NCBI RefSeq assembly: GCF_004349265.1
Contig: NZ_SMFL01000002.1
Span: forward strand, 853,545 to 917,544
DNA: 64,000 bases
Direction of reading: 5' to 3'
From: Dyadobacter psychrotolerans
Lineage (GTDB): Bacteria > Bacteroidota > Bacteroidia > Cytophagales > Spirosomataceae
Shown here: in pieces, positions 17,854 to 26,715 of the stretch
Layout: the number at the start of each line of letters is the position of its first letter
Numbering within the stretch: the first letter of the stretch is position 1
The notes under the pieces: model-generated
Database searches by the model: none
Told to the model about the DNA's origin: nothing
Seen by the model: the letters and a program-made list of their open reading frames with translations, nothing else
Program-made: the position numbers and the translations under genes

Positions 17854-18272
17854 TGGAACAACTCACCGTACCGTCAGGCGCTAAGGTTGTCATGGATATT
17901 GCTTCATTTGAAGATGCCATGGCTCTTAAAAACGCTGTTGAACGTGAAATCAAAGAAGCCAAGTTATCAATTAACCTTGCCGGGGTTTCATCCACATCCG
18001 ATCTGGATATTGGCGAGTTTCTGACCATGGCGATGGCCGTTGACAGCAGCGCTGAAGTAAACCGCTGTTTAATGAAATGCCTGATGCGTTGTACTTATAA
18101 CGGCGAGAAGATCACAGCCAATACCTTTGAACCGCGTGAATGCCGTCAAGACTACATGCCGATTATGATGCAGTGCATGAAGGATAATCTGACAGATTTT
18201 TTCAAGCCGCTGGTTTCAAAGTTGTTCGGCCTATCGAGCATTCAAAGTACAAACACCCAGAAACAAGAATAG
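17853..18272 (+). CDS. Tail assembly chaperone, short (G-like) product
   Basis: 139 aa. Starts at 17853 on the previous stop; a start at 17781 would overlap the small upstream gene completely. Contains a conserved SFEDAMALKNAVEREIKEAKL segment near residue 18 and a cysteine-rich RCLMKCLMRCTYNGEKIT region near residue 71. Tail assembly chaperones coat the tape measure while the tube grows. Like lambda G, it is followed by an overlapping open frame in -1 that lacks its own start. Confidence 0.75.
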   Translation: MEQLTVPSGAKVVMDIASFEDAMALKNAVEREIKEAKLSINLAGVSSTSDLDIGEFLTMAMAVDSSAEVNRCLMKCLMRCTYNGEKITANTFEPRECRQDYMPIMMQCMKDNLTDFFKPLVSKLFGLSSIQSTNTQKQE

Positions 18273-18445
18273 ATAATCTGGCGTTATTTTACTGTTTGAA
18301 ACTGGCTAAAATAGGTTACTATGGTGGCAATCCAGATGCAATCATGCAAGCGCCATATAGGACTGTTTTGAATATATTGGCCTATGAACGCTTTGAAAAT
18401 GAGTACACTGACACTTTTACTGCGCTGAATAAGCCGGGAGTTTAA
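17853..18445 (+). CDS. Tail assembly chaperone, -1 frameshifted (GT-like) product
   Basis: A -1 shift at the heptamer T TTT TTC (18197-18203) takes ribosomes from the short chaperone into an open frame that runs to TAA at 18443-18445, giving about 197 aa. The extension contains NLALFYCLKLAKIGYYGGNP and ILAYERFENEY, the typical GT-type C-terminus. The -1 frame is open back to 18188, so shift and open overlap agree. Frameshifting here is a conserved trait of long-tailed phages. The event is inferred, not shown. Confidence 0.75.
18197..18203 (+). promoter_or_regulatory. -1 ribosomal frameshift slippery site
   Basis: TTTTTTC read in the zero frame as GAT TTT TTC fits X-XXY-YYZ. It lies within the 85-base stretch (18188-18272) where both zero and -1 frames are open. 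Confidence 0.7.
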
Positions 18446-18446
18446 T

Positions 18447-19235
18447 TTGCCAATTGGGTATGTTTACTACATCAGAAACATGAAAAATGGCAGAGCTTAT
18501 GTTGGTTCCCATTGCAAACCCGTATTTAACAAAAACTATTGGGGCGGTGGTGACAATATCAAGAAAGCAATCAAGATTTACGGGAGGGATAACTTCAAGC
18601 GTAAAGTCCTTTATTGGGCAGATACCTATGAGGAGTTGCTTTTAAAAGAAACCCATTACATTACAATGCTTTTTGATAAAATTGGAGCGCAGGCTTATAA
18701 TATCGCACGGGACGCAGTAGCTGCAATGCGTGGAAGAAAGCACTCTGAAAGTACAAAGCTCCTGTATAGCCAGACCCGAATGGGTGAAAATAATTCCATG
18801 TTCGGAGTTTCCATGTCAGGAGCTAAGAACGGCATGTATGGTAAAAACCATACAGAAAAAACCAAGAAGATTATTTCCGAGAAGCTATCTCTTAATAGAG
18901 GCGAAGACCACGGCAACTATGGCAAGGTACGCTCCAAATACACCATCAATAAGATCTCTTCATCTAAAAAGGGGAAGATCACCCCGCAAAGCCCTGACGA
19001 TACTTTCAATGTTATTCATTCAGAAAAGAGAATGTTTTATATTGATTGCCCTTCTTACATACAGAATATCATTTCTTCATACAGGGCTGGAGTTTGGCAA
19101 AAGCAAAAGACGGTAATTTCTAATATTAATCGAGTATGCGAATATTTTGATTGTCATCAGTTTTATGATACACTACTTGAAATGTACGCCCCAAACAAAG
19201 ATTATTATAAGAATACAGTAGGTTGCCAAACATGA
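18447..19235 (+). CDS. GIY-YIG homing endonuclease with NUMOD3 repeats
   Basis: 262 aa, TTG start with GGGAG six bases upstream. The N-terminal GIY-YIG nuclease has GYVYYI at residues 4-9 and AYVGSH at 17-22, followed by YGRDNFKRKVL and the usual glutamate (LLLKETHYI). Residues about 90-155 contain repeated NUMOD3 DNA-binding motifs (RKHSESTK, NSMFGVSMSGAKNGMYGKNHTEKTK, NRGEDHGNYGK). A helical DNA-recognition tail follows. It is a free-standing selfish element inserted between the chaperone and the tape measure. The stop overlaps the tape-measure start. Confidence 0.9.
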   Translation: MPIGYVYYIRNMKNGRAYVGSHCKPVFNKNYWGGGDNIKKAIKIYGRDNFKRKVLYWADTYEELLLKETHYITMLFDKIGAQAYNIARDAVAAMRGRKHSESTKLLYSQTRMGENNSMFGVSMSGAKNGMYGKNHTEKTKKIISEKLSLNRGEDHGNYGKVRSKYTINKISSSKKGKITPQSPDDTFNVIHSEKRMFYIDCPSYIQNIISSYRAGVWQKQKTVISNINRVCEYFDCHQFYDTLLEMYAPNKDYYKNTVGCQT

Positions 19236-20245
19236 ATGTGGGTTCAATTTTCGTAGCCCTCGGCTTCAAAGTCGATGACAAGAACCTTAAACAGTTTGAT
19301 GGTGGTATTCGTGGCCTAAGCAGCAACATGCTTGCCGCCGTTGGTTCAATCACAGCCGGGCTTTATGCGCTGGATAGATTTGTTGAAAGCAGCACAACCG
19401 CCGCCGCAAAGATTGCCAATATCGGGGAGCAGACCGGATTAGGCACCACAGAACTGCAAAAGTTCGCATATGCCGCAAACAACGCAAATTCCGCTTTTAG
19501 CTTTGATAGTGCTTTGTCTGGTCTGGCAAATCTCCGGAAATCCATTTACGACATTCAAATGGGAAAAGGGAATAATTCCGCTTGGAATATTCTGGGTATC
19601 GACCCTACTGGAAAAGACATTGAACAGATTATCAACGAACTTGCCGAGAAAACCAACGGCATGGACCGCGCTCGCGCAACTGATCTTTTAAACCAGACAG
19701 GGTTAGGCGGGGATTACCTCAAACTTCTGCAAGAAATCTACCAAAACCCGAACTACGTTAATCAAACAGGCTTGCCGCTGGCTATTTCACCAGATGATTT
19801 GGCGACATTGGCAGAAGCTGACCGCCTGTTGAATAATATGTGGAAGAATCTAAGCCTAATGAAAAGCCAAGCAACCGTCAGCCTCTTTAAATGGGCAGAA
19901 GGTTTAGGTGACCCCAGATACGAAAACAACCGCGTTCAGGAAGTCAAAGACTGGTGGGAGTTCGTCAAAGAAGGCGCTGGAAATAAAGTTGATGGTGGCG
20001 TTAACTGGCTGAAAGAGATGGCACAGCCGGAAGCGGATATCCCTTTTGAGGACACCCTGCTTTACAAAGGTCTTAAAAACTCCCTTAGTTTCTTGGAAGA
20101 AGCTGATAGGAATGTCCGTACAGCACAGGGCGACACAAACGTAACGATCAATGTCAACGGTGTTCAAGACCCGGACGCAGTTGGTGAAGCGGTTCAACGT
20201 CACATCCAAGAAGCGCAAGACCAGCGCCCAGCGAGGTTACCATGA
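19232..20245 (+). CDS. Tape-measure-like tail protein
   Basis: 337 aa from ATG 19232, overlapping the endonuclease stop. The N-terminus MNVGSIFVALGFKVDDKNLKQFDGGIRGL and the Ala/Gly helix after it (LAAVGSITAGLYALDRFVESSTTAAAKIANIGEQTGLGTTELQ) are typical of tape-measure beginnings. The end has NVTINVNGVQDPDAVGEAVQRHI, a common tape-measure C-terminus. The middle hydrophobic part is missing or very short, so the protein is much shorter than usual. It fixes tail length if functional. Confidence 0.7.
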   Translation: MNVGSIFVALGFKVDDKNLKQFDGGIRGLSSNMLAAVGSITAGLYALDRFVESSTTAAAKIANIGEQTGLGTTELQKFAYAANNANSAFSFDSALSGLANLRKSIYDIQMGKGNNSAWNILGIDPTGKDIEQIINELAEKTNGMDRARATDLLNQTGLGGDYLKLLQEIYQNPNYVNQTGLPLAISPDDLATLAEADRLLNNMWKNLSLMKSQATVSLFKWAEGLGDPRYENNRVQEVKDWWEFVKEGAGNKVDGGVNWLKEMAQPEADIPFEDTLLYKGLKNSLSFLEEADRNVRTAQGDTNVTINVNGVQDPDAVGEAVQRHIQEAQDQRPARLP

Positions 20246-21129
20246 ATATTTCCGGTTTCGTTGATTCGTTCAGCAAATACATTGTCCGTCCGATCAATGC
20301 TTTCGGCCTTGGCGGGTTTGTGTTTGACATTGCCAATGACACCACGGTATTGCTGACAAACGAAATCACAGACCATTACACCGAAGACAACAGCACGATT
20401 CAGGATCACATTGCCGTTAAACCCAAACGTGTGACTTTGAGTACGTTTGTCGGTGAGTTGGTGCACAGAACCGATGGTAACACCGATACCGTTCTGCAAA
20501 ACGTGACCCAGAAGCTGACAATCCTAAGTGATTATCTGCCGAAGTTGAGCGCCGGAGCCACACAGCTAAAATCAGTTTTCGAGGGTAAAAACAAGCTTGA
20601 TACACTGACAGGGATTGGTGTGAATAACATCGTTGATCTTTGGGCAACCGTGAAGAACCTGACCCCGCCGACCCAGCGCCAGCAACAAGCCTACATGTAT
20701 TTCAAAGCATTGGCCGAACAGAAGATCATTGTCAGCCTGCAAACCCCTTTTGAATACATGGCAAATATGGCGATTGAATCCGTTACGGCCGTACAAAGCG
20801 GGGATAGTGAATGGATAAGCGAATTTACCATTACTTTAAAAGAGATCCGCTACGCCAAAACCAAGACCGTAGCCTTTGACCGTTCCAAATACCGCAGTAA
20901 GTCAGGAGCATTGAACGGCACTACACCCGTGGGAGCTACGTCCGGCGCGGTTGGCCCTCAAAATAGAAACGGCGTACAGAATGCGCCCGTGACAAATAAG
21001 GGTAATGTTACTGGGAAGGTAATGACAAACAATGATATTAAAGCATTGTCAAATGACCCTATTTTTTTAGAGGTCTATCCGAAGTCTCCGGCATTGCCAC
21101 CATCACTTCCGCTGAGTAACTTACAATGA
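20242..21129 (+). CDS. Baseplate/tail structural protein, 295 aa
   Basis: Follows the tape measure with an ATGA overlap. Contains IVRPINAFGLGGFVFDI near residue 13 and KPKRVTLSTFVGEL near residue 53. The MANMAIESVTAVQSGDSEWISEFTITLKEIRYAKT segment near residue 168 resembles the phage baseplate protein (DUF6046-like) that precedes the hub in DUF3383 phages. The C-terminal 80 residues are low complexity. Role inferred from order. Confidence 0.65.
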   Translation: MNISGFVDSFSKYIVRPINAFGLGGFVFDIANDTTVLLTNEITDHYTEDNSTIQDHIAVKPKRVTLSTFVGELVHRTDGNTDTVLQNVTQKLTILSDYLPKLSAGATQLKSVFEGKNKLDTLTGIGVNNIVDLWATVKNLTPPTQRQQQAYMYFKALAEQKIIVSLQTPFEYMANMAIESVTAVQSGDSEWISEFTITLKEIRYAKTKTVAFDRSKYRSKSGALNGTTPVGATSGAVGPQNRNGVQNAPVTNKGNVTGKVMTNNDIKALSNDPIFLEVYPKSPALPPSLPLSNLQ

Positions 21130-21461
21130 AATTGATTGATGCCATTGATGCTAATGCAAAGCAGCGTTTCAACTTGATAGGTGAGAACGGGGAACGCATA
21201 TCATTTTACCTGTTTTATCTTCCCACCCAGCAATCTTGGTGTTTCAATATCTCATTCAACGGTATTACTGCAAACGGTATCCAACTTGTGACCGGGGCTA
21301 ATATCTTGCGAAACTTCCGCAACCGTTTCAGCTTTGGACTTGCTTGTATCAGCGAAGACGGACTTGACCCGTTTTACCTGACAGACTTTGCCACCGGACG
21401 CATAAAGCTTTACCTTCTTAATCAGGCAGACGTTGACCTGATAGAAACGGCTTTTGAATGA
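21126..21461 (+). CDS. Baseplate plug-like protein, 111 aa
   Basis: A compact beta-rich protein (RFNLIGENGERISFYLFYLPTQQSWCFNISFNG, GANILRNFRNRFSFGLACIS). It matches the small baseplate plug family (DUF6983-like) that neighbours hub genes in myoviruses. Overlaps genes on both sides by four bases. Confidence 0.65.
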   Translation: MKLIDAIDANAKQRFNLIGENGERISFYLFYLPTQQSWCFNISFNGITANGIQLVTGANILRNFRNRFSFGLACISEDGLDPFYLTDFATGRIKLYLLNQADVDLIETAFE

Positions 21462-22324
21462 AGTTTGGACGACAGTACCGTCTAACACTTGAGATGGATG
21501 ACGGCCAGCAAGCAATCATAATCGAGCCACCGTTTACCCTTCAATTCTCTGTTGAACGGAATGCCTTGGCAAGCCTTAACGCGGCTACGCTTATTATTTA
21601 CAACCTAAGCGAAATCACCCGTGGACGGATTTTACATGATCGTTTCGATACGACAAAGCTTAGAACCGTCATTCTTGAAGTCGGCTATGAAACTCTGGCA
21701 ACCATCTTTGTGGGTACAATTCGTTCTGCCGGGAGCATGAGACAAGGCTCAAATATCATCACAACAGTTATTGCTGATGATGGCGGGTTTGACACGACCA
21801 ATACGTTAAGCTTTGAAACCATCCAAGCCGGGGCAACCATTGGCGATGTGGTGAAAACCCTGATTGGCGACTTCCCAAATGTCAACCAAGGCGTTGTCAG
21901 TGGGATGGATGCAAAACTATCCCGTCCCGTAGTACTGGATGGCAATACATGGGAGCAGATCAAAAAATATACGAAATTGAGCGCCTTTATTGACCTGAAC
22001 AAAGTGCATGTGATTCAGGATAATGAGGTGATTATTGGTGAGTTGGATGTTATAGATTCCAGCACTGGACTGCTAGAAACGCCACGCCGTGAGGAAAGCT
22101 ATCTTTCCGTCACAACATTACTAGAACCCAGAATTATAATTGGGCAAGCAATATCCCTTGAAAGCACAATTGCACCTGTATACAATGGGCAATATAAAGT
22201 TATCGGCGCAAGTCATCAGGGTATAATTTCCGAGGCAATCGGTGGTCAGTGCCAGAGCAGATTCAGCCTTTTAATGGGTAACCAACTATACGGGGCGTAT
22301 AAAACAGTTGCAGAAACAAACTAG
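21458..22324 (+). CDS. Baseplate hub protein
   Basis: 288 aa. The N-terminal part (FTLQFSVERNALASLNAATLIIYNLSEITRGRI) and later VILEVGYETLATIFVGTIRSAGSM are characteristic of hub proteins of the T4 gp27/Mu gp44 type fold. Sits between plug and spike genes, as expected. Ends inside the start of the spike gene. Confidence 0.7.
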   Translation: MKFGRQYRLTLEMDDGQQAIIIEPPFTLQFSVERNALASLNAATLIIYNLSEITRGRILHDRFDTTKLRTVILEVGYETLATIFVGTIRSAGSMRQGSNIITTVIADDGGFDTTNTLSFETIQAGATIGDVVKTLIGDFPNVNQGVVSGMDAKLSRPVVLDGNTWEQIKKYTKLSAFIDLNKVHVIQDNEVIIGELDVIDSSTGLLETPRREESYLSVTTLLEPRIIIGQAISLESTIAPVYNGQYKVIGASHQGIISEAIGGQCQSRFSLLMGNQLYGAYKTVAETN

Positions 22325-22922
22325 CAAATCCGGTTTAAACGACCTTCTGAACAGCTTTAAGTCTGAAATCATGCACGACATTAATTGTGTGCAGATCGGG
22401 ATTGTTGAGCAGTTCAATGCGGAGAGCCAGACGGCTACAATTCAACTGGCCTTAAAACACATTATCAGCATTGCCCCAGATGGAACACAAACCCTCAAAG
22501 AGCGTCCATTGCTCGTTCAATGCCCTGTTATGGTGTTGAGTGGTGGCGCTGGGCACATTGGTATGCCCGTTTCAAAAGGTGATACCTGTATCGTTTTATT
22601 CAACGATAGGGAGATAGACAACTGGTTTACGGCTGGTGGCGTTCAAGCTCCTTCATCTGACCGGACACATGACCTGAGTGATGGTATTGCCATTGTTGGA
22701 ATACGCAATTCCCAGAACGCTATTGCCGGGTACATGAATAATAGTATTGAAATACGCTATGGCAGCACAAGTTTAATGGTAAAAGGTGCAGGGGTTGTGA
22801 TAAATAAGCCACTCACATCAGGAATAATCACCGCGCCCGCCGCAGTATTTGCCAATGGTGCAACGGGTACTTTCTCAACCGTGACAGTCGCAAACGGTAT
22901 TGTCACCGGAGGAACCCCATGA
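22308..22922 (+). CDS. Gp138-type membrane-puncturing spike
   Basis: 204 aa. The domain from about residue 30 (VQIGIVEQFNAESQTATIQLA) through RPLLVQCPVMVLSGGAGHIGMPVSKGDTCIVLFNDREIDNWF is the Gp138 N-terminal OB-like domain of phage central spikes. The C-terminal glycine-rich beta repeats could form the needle. The TTG at 22308 is the assigned start; an ATG lies 63 bases later. Part of the baseplate tip. Confidence 0.75.
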   Translation: MQKQTSKSGLNDLLNSFKSEIMHDINCVQIGIVEQFNAESQTATIQLALKHIISIAPDGTQTLKERPLLVQCPVMVLSGGAGHIGMPVSKGDTCIVLFNDREIDNWFTAGGVQAPSSDRTHDLSDGIAIVGIRNSQNAIAGYMNNSIEIRYGSTSLMVKGAGVVINKPLTSGIITAPAAVFANGATGTFSTVTVANGIVTGGTP

Positions 22923-23278
22923 TCTTTCGCAATCTTGACGAAAACTTCGATTTCACGTTTGGAAAGGGCAAATCGAATTACCTGTCCGAAGTTGACGCCA
23001 TCGGCCTACATATCAAAACCCGTTTATTAAGCTGGGTAGGGGATTGCTTCTTTGCTCTGGAAGACGGCGTTGACTGGGTAAACCGTTTGGGCAGTAAAAA
23101 CCAACGTGCCTTGCTTGAAGCCGACCTACGAAGAATAGTTTTGCAATCTGACGGGGTTACAGGCATAATCAGCTTCGACACATACCTGAATGCTGCAAAC
23201 AGAGACTTTACAGCCTCTTACAATGTAACCACGGTATATTCAAGTGATTTGAGCGATACCTTACAAGTTGGGAATTAG
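22919..23278 (+). CDS. Baseplate wedge-like protein, 119 aa
   Basis: Small protein with GLHIKTRLLSWVGDCFFALEDGVDWVNRLG near residue 23 and ALLEADLRRIVLQSDGVTGI near residue 62, resembling DUF2634/gp25-like wedge proteins that precede baseplate J. Overlaps the spike gene by four bases and abuts baseplate J. Confidence 0.7.
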   Translation: MIFRNLDENFDFTFGKGKSNYLSEVDAIGLHIKTRLLSWVGDCFFALEDGVDWVNRLGSKNQRALLEADLRRIVLQSDGVTGIISFDTYLNAANRDFTASYNVTTVYSSDLSDTLQVGN

Positions 23279-24475
23279 ATGCCTGATATTCTGAATAGCA
23301 CCGGATTAACCGTTAAAACGATGGATGAGGTTCTTTCGGATTTGGAAACAGGCTTCCGTGATATTTACGGCGAAGATATCAACCTTGACCAAAATTCCCC
23401 TGACGGCCAGATGATGAACATCTTTGCACAAGCGGCTACGGATTTGCGCGAAGCACTGTTGGGAATTTACAACAGTTTTAACCCCAATAACGCTATCGGT
23501 ACAGTCCTAGATCAGCGCGTTCCTATCAATAATATCGCCCGTAAAGGCGGTACGTTTACCATCCAGCCAATTGATATTACAGTTGACCGTACGGTTGATC
23601 TGTCCGGCTTGGACGCTGATTTTACTGAAATAAACGGAACGGGATTTACAGTTCAGGATGACGCAGGGAATAAGTTTATTCTTGTGGATAGCACTACTTT
23701 AACTGTTGGCACCACTTCCTTAAACTTCCGCGCCCAACAAATCGGTCTTGTGGAAACCACGGTTGGAACCATCACAACCCAATCAACAATCGTTTTGGGT
23801 GTGACGGCCGTAAACAATTCAAGCGGTGCGTTACAGGTTGGTCAGAACGAGGAAACCGACCTTGAATTGCGTATCAGACGTGAGCAATCCGTTGCCTTAT
23901 CTGCCTCTGGTTACCTGAATGGCCTATACGGTACAATCCTGAATATTGATGGCGTGACCGATGCAAAGGTTTACGAGAATTACAGTGATGTGACGGACAG
24001 CAACGGTATTCCAGCCCATGGAATTTGGGTAATTGCCGAAGGCGGAGCTAACGCTGATATCGCCGAAGCCATCTATAATAAAAAGTCCTACGGCGCAAAC
24101 ATGAAGGGAACGGTTGCTATCCCTGTCACTACCGCCAGCGGTGATACATTTACAGCCAGATTTGACCGTCCAGTCGCTGAAAACCTCTATATCCGTTTTG
24201 ACGTACAGCGTACCGTAGCTGGTACGTCAGTTGATTCCGCTGGCATTAAGCAGTACATCGTGGATAATCTCGAATACAACATCGGGCAATATGCTGAAAC
24301 CTCCCGCATTACAGCCGTGGCGCTTTCCGCTATCCTTGCCACAGGTGGTTCTGCTGTCCCGGTAAATGTTGAGATTTCAAAGAACGGGTCTTCATGGTTT
24401 GATTATCTCACTCCAACAACCCTAAGCAGCCAGTTTGTTTTAGACGTTACCCGCATAGCCGTTACGGTGCTTTGA
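23279..24475 (+). CDS. Baseplate J-like protein
   Basis: 398 aa. N-terminal VKTMDEVLSDLETGFRDIYGEDINLDQNSPDGQMMNIFAQAATDLREALLGIYNSF is the classic baseplate J (P2 gpJ/Mu gp47) start. The middle ETDLELRIRRE motif and the insertion domain after it also match. It is the wedge core of the contractile tail. Confidence 0.88.
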   Translation: MPDILNSTGLTVKTMDEVLSDLETGFRDIYGEDINLDQNSPDGQMMNIFAQAATDLREALLGIYNSFNPNNAIGTVLDQRVPINNIARKGGTFTIQPIDITVDRTVDLSGLDADFTEINGTGFTVQDDAGNKFILVDSTTLTVGTTSLNFRAQQIGLVETTVGTITTQSTIVLGVTAVNNSSGALQVGQNEETDLELRIRREQSVALSASGYLNGLYGTILNIDGVTDAKVYENYSDVTDSNGIPAHGIWVIAEGGANADIAEAIYNKKSYGANMKGTVAIPVTTASGDTFTARFDRPVAENLYIRFDVQRTVAGTSVDSAGIKQYIVDNLEYNIGQYAETSRITAVALSAILATGGSAVPVNVEISKNGSSWFDYLTPTTLSSQFVLDVTRIAVTVL

Positions 24476-25212
24476 TGAGTGATCTGACGGAATTTTATAA
24501 AAACCTTCTGATAATTCAGTATCACAATAAACCCAAAGCACAGGCGACAATCGGCCTTTTGATTGACAGTCTATTGGCTGACGGGATTATTTTCGATGTT
24601 CGAGATGGCTTTGATATTGAAACCGCAGTTGGCGCACAGCTTGATGTTATCGGCCTTTATGTGGGAATTGACCGTTTTTACACTGGTCAGGTCTTGACCG
24701 GGTTCTTCTCATTTATCAATTATGATGAAGTCGCATCCCCTCCGGCTGGCAGGATTGGTTTTTCCAACTATTCCGACTTTGACACCAAGCCCGGCAAGTT
24801 CCTTGATTACGACAGTGTGTTAAGTCAGGGTATGGTGTTGTCTGATGATGCCTACCGTACAATACTGAAGATGAAGATTATTCAGAATAATAGTAATCAC
24901 TCCCACAAGAGCATTGATGACAGTATGTTCGCGTTTTTCGGAAATACCGTTGTTCCTGACAGCTCTGGGAACATGGTAATGAATTACTTTGCCAACGGAC
25001 AACAATCTGTTATATTGACCGTAGCCATCCAAAAGAACGTCTTACCGCGTCCAATGGGTGTCAGGTTACAGTATATTATCGAGCAAGAAGAGCCGTTCTT
25101 TGGTTTTGCTACATACGATGGATATTCTGACAAAATTATGGGTTTCTCGACCTACGCCGATTTCGACACCTTGCAAGGTGAAGTTCTTAACTATGATAAG
25201 CTGATGAATTAG
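24472..25212 (+). CDS. DUF2612 tail protein
   Basis: 246 aa. Contains FDVRDGFDIETAVGAQLDVIGLYVGIDRFYTG at about residues 41-72 and DDAYRTILKMKIIQNNSNHSHKSIDD near residue 123, the DUF2612 pattern of baseplate proteins that carry tail fibres. A repeated FxTYxxFDT type motif (YSDFDTKPGKFLDYD, YADFDTLQGEVLNYD) near the middle and C-terminus suggests internal duplication. Located between baseplate J and the fibre. Confidence 0.75.
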   Translation: MMSDLTEFYKNLLIIQYHNKPKAQATIGLLIDSLLADGIIFDVRDGFDIETAVGAQLDVIGLYVGIDRFYTGQVLTGFFSFINYDEVASPPAGRIGFSNYSDFDTKPGKFLDYDSVLSQGMVLSDDAYRTILKMKIIQNNSNHSHKSIDDSMFAFFGNTVVPDSSGNMVMNYFANGQQSVILTVAIQKNVLPRPMGVRLQYIIEQEEPFFGFATYDGYSDKIMGFSTYADFDTLQGEVLNYDKLMN

Positions 25213-25220
25213 GAGATTTG

Positions 25221-25913
25221 ATGCCACGCATTACAAGAAAAACCCAAAAAGTCTTTGCATCCGGCGCAGCGAATAATGGTGTGATTGGTTCTGCCGCTGA
25301 TGGAACGAAAGTGCTAAGCACTGACCTAGTTACGCTTCAAGCCAAAGCAGCCTATCTAACCGGATTAAACGCTATTACCATTTCAGGCCAGAGACTTCCA
25401 CCACTGGAAGAAATTCAGGCGCTTCATTATATTGAAACATCCCAAATCGCTTATGTTCTTCAGGAGGGCATTCCGGAATACGACACAGGAACCACTTATT
25501 ACCAAAAGAGTATCGTCAAAGCCCCCGGTACAACTCAATTGTATTCTTCTCTGACTGATAACAACACCGGGAATGCCCTGCCAACATTTGGCACAAATAA
25601 CACCAATTGGCAGTCACTTACCGATTTTGGAACAGGCGCACAATCTCTAACAACAAACGGATATAAGATTTTTCCGGGTGGCCTGATCGTTCAATGGGGA
25701 TATGCTAACACCTTATCAACCAATCCTGTGACAGTTACCTTTCCTATTGCATTTCCGAATGGTGTTTTGTCCATGGCACACGTTAATCGTTTGGCTGATG
25801 TAGTGACCTATTTTGGAGCCTCGACACTCACTAATTTTACTGCGACCATTAGACAAGTTGATGCTGCCTCACCTTTTGGTGCTAATTTTAATTGGATTGC
25901 AATAGGATATTAG
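25221..25913 (+). CDS. Tail fibre protein
   Basis: 230 aa from ATG 25221 with AGGAG at 25211-25215. N-terminal RKTQKVFASGAANNGVIGSAADGT is a common fibre attachment motif. The central SQIAYVLQEGIPEYDTGTTYYQKSIVKAPGTTQLYSSL and the C-terminal NGYKIFPGGLIVQWGYANTLSTNPVTVTFPIAFPN (gp53-like receptor-binding beta domain) match short tail fibres. It probably binds the host cell surface. Confidence 0.75.
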   Translation: MPRITRKTQKVFASGAANNGVIGSAADGTKVLSTDLVTLQAKAAYLTGLNAITISGQRLPPLEEIQALHYIETSQIAYVLQEGIPEYDTGTTYYQKSIVKAPGTTQLYSSLTDNNTGNALPTFGTNNTNWQSLTDFGTGAQSLTTNGYKIFPGGLIVQWGYANTLSTNPVTVTFPIAFPNGVLSMAHVNRLADVVTYFGASTLTNFTATIRQVDAASPFGANFNWIAIGY

Positions 25914-25921
25914 GAGATATC

Positions 25922-26332
25922 ATGACAGAAAAAATCGTAGAAGATAACGTTGACAAGATTATTAAATACGGCGTATTTGATGAAGACGGTCTTCCTCTCG
26001 CATACTATTCCACAGATGTGCATGATGATATTCCAGAAGAATCCATAAAGCTAACCGATGAGCAATGGCTCGATTTAGTGAATAATGCCGGGCTTAGAAA
26101 ATGGGATAACGGAAGTGTTGTAGAACACATTCCAGCCCCGCCGACAATGGAAGAAAGATTGGTCTCTATTCGCGCCCAGCGTGACCATTTACTTTCTGCT
26201 AGTGATTGGACAATGATATCAGACAGTCCTTTAACATCCGCTGACCAGAAAGCTTGGAAAGCATACCGCAAAGCACTTCGTGACATTACTGATGACGTAA
26301 ACAATATCGTTTGGCCTACAAAACCAGAATAA
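25922..26332 (+). CDS. Tail fibre assembly-like protein
   Basis: 136 aa from ATG 25922 with AGGAGATATC upstream. Pattern YGVFDEDGLPLAYYSTDVH at the beginning, ERLVSIRAQRDHLLSASDW in the middle and the end YRKALRDITDDVNNIVWPTKPE are typical of phage tail fibre assembly/DUF4376-like proteins. Probably a folding chaperone for the preceding fibre. Confidence 0.75.
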   Translation: MTEKIVEDNVDKIIKYGVFDEDGLPLAYYSTDVHDDIPEESIKLTDEQWLDLVNNAGLRKWDNGSVVEHIPAPPTMEERLVSIRAQRDHLLSASDWTMISDSPLTSADQKAWKAYRKALRDITDDVNNIVWPTKPE

Positions 26333-26349
26333 TTAATGTGAGATAGCCT

Positions 26350-26715
26350 TTGCCAAGCAATACACCATCCCCTGATTTATACGGCCTAATGTTCGGGATG
26401 AATGAGGTATTAGGTAGAAACACTGCAATGCTGGCAGATGTTAAAGACCACGTTGATATTATCAAAAGCATTCAGGCGACACAGGTTGTTGAACTAGCAC
26501 AGTTCAAAATGACCATGACCACCATGACAACAGACATTGCCGAGATGAAAGCAACCTGTACACTGCATGAGGCCCGAACAAAAAAGCTCGAAGACGAAAG
26601 TCTGGAACGCAAGACAAAACTGAAATTTCTGGCAGCTCTCTGGGGTGGTGGAACGACCTTACTTGGCGGTATCGTCTTATATGGCCCTAAAATGCTTAAA
26701 TTCTTGGGGTGGTAA
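26350..26715 (+). CDS. Holin-like membrane protein
   Basis: 121 aa, TTG start. The N-terminal 90 residues are a long helix. One membrane segment is near the end (LKFLAALWGGGTTLLGGIVLYG). It lies directly upstream of the lysozyme gene. The arrangement of a coiled region and one C-terminal helix followed by PKMLKFLGW is seen in holins of proteobacterial phages (DUF1515/gp26-like). Holin role inferred from position. Confidence 0.55.
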   Translation: MPSNTPSPDLYGLMFGMNEVLGRNTAMLADVKDHVDIIKSIQATQVVELAQFKMTMTTMTTDIAEMKATCTLHEARTKKLEDESLERKTKLKFLAALWGGGTTLLGGIVLYGPKMLKFLGW

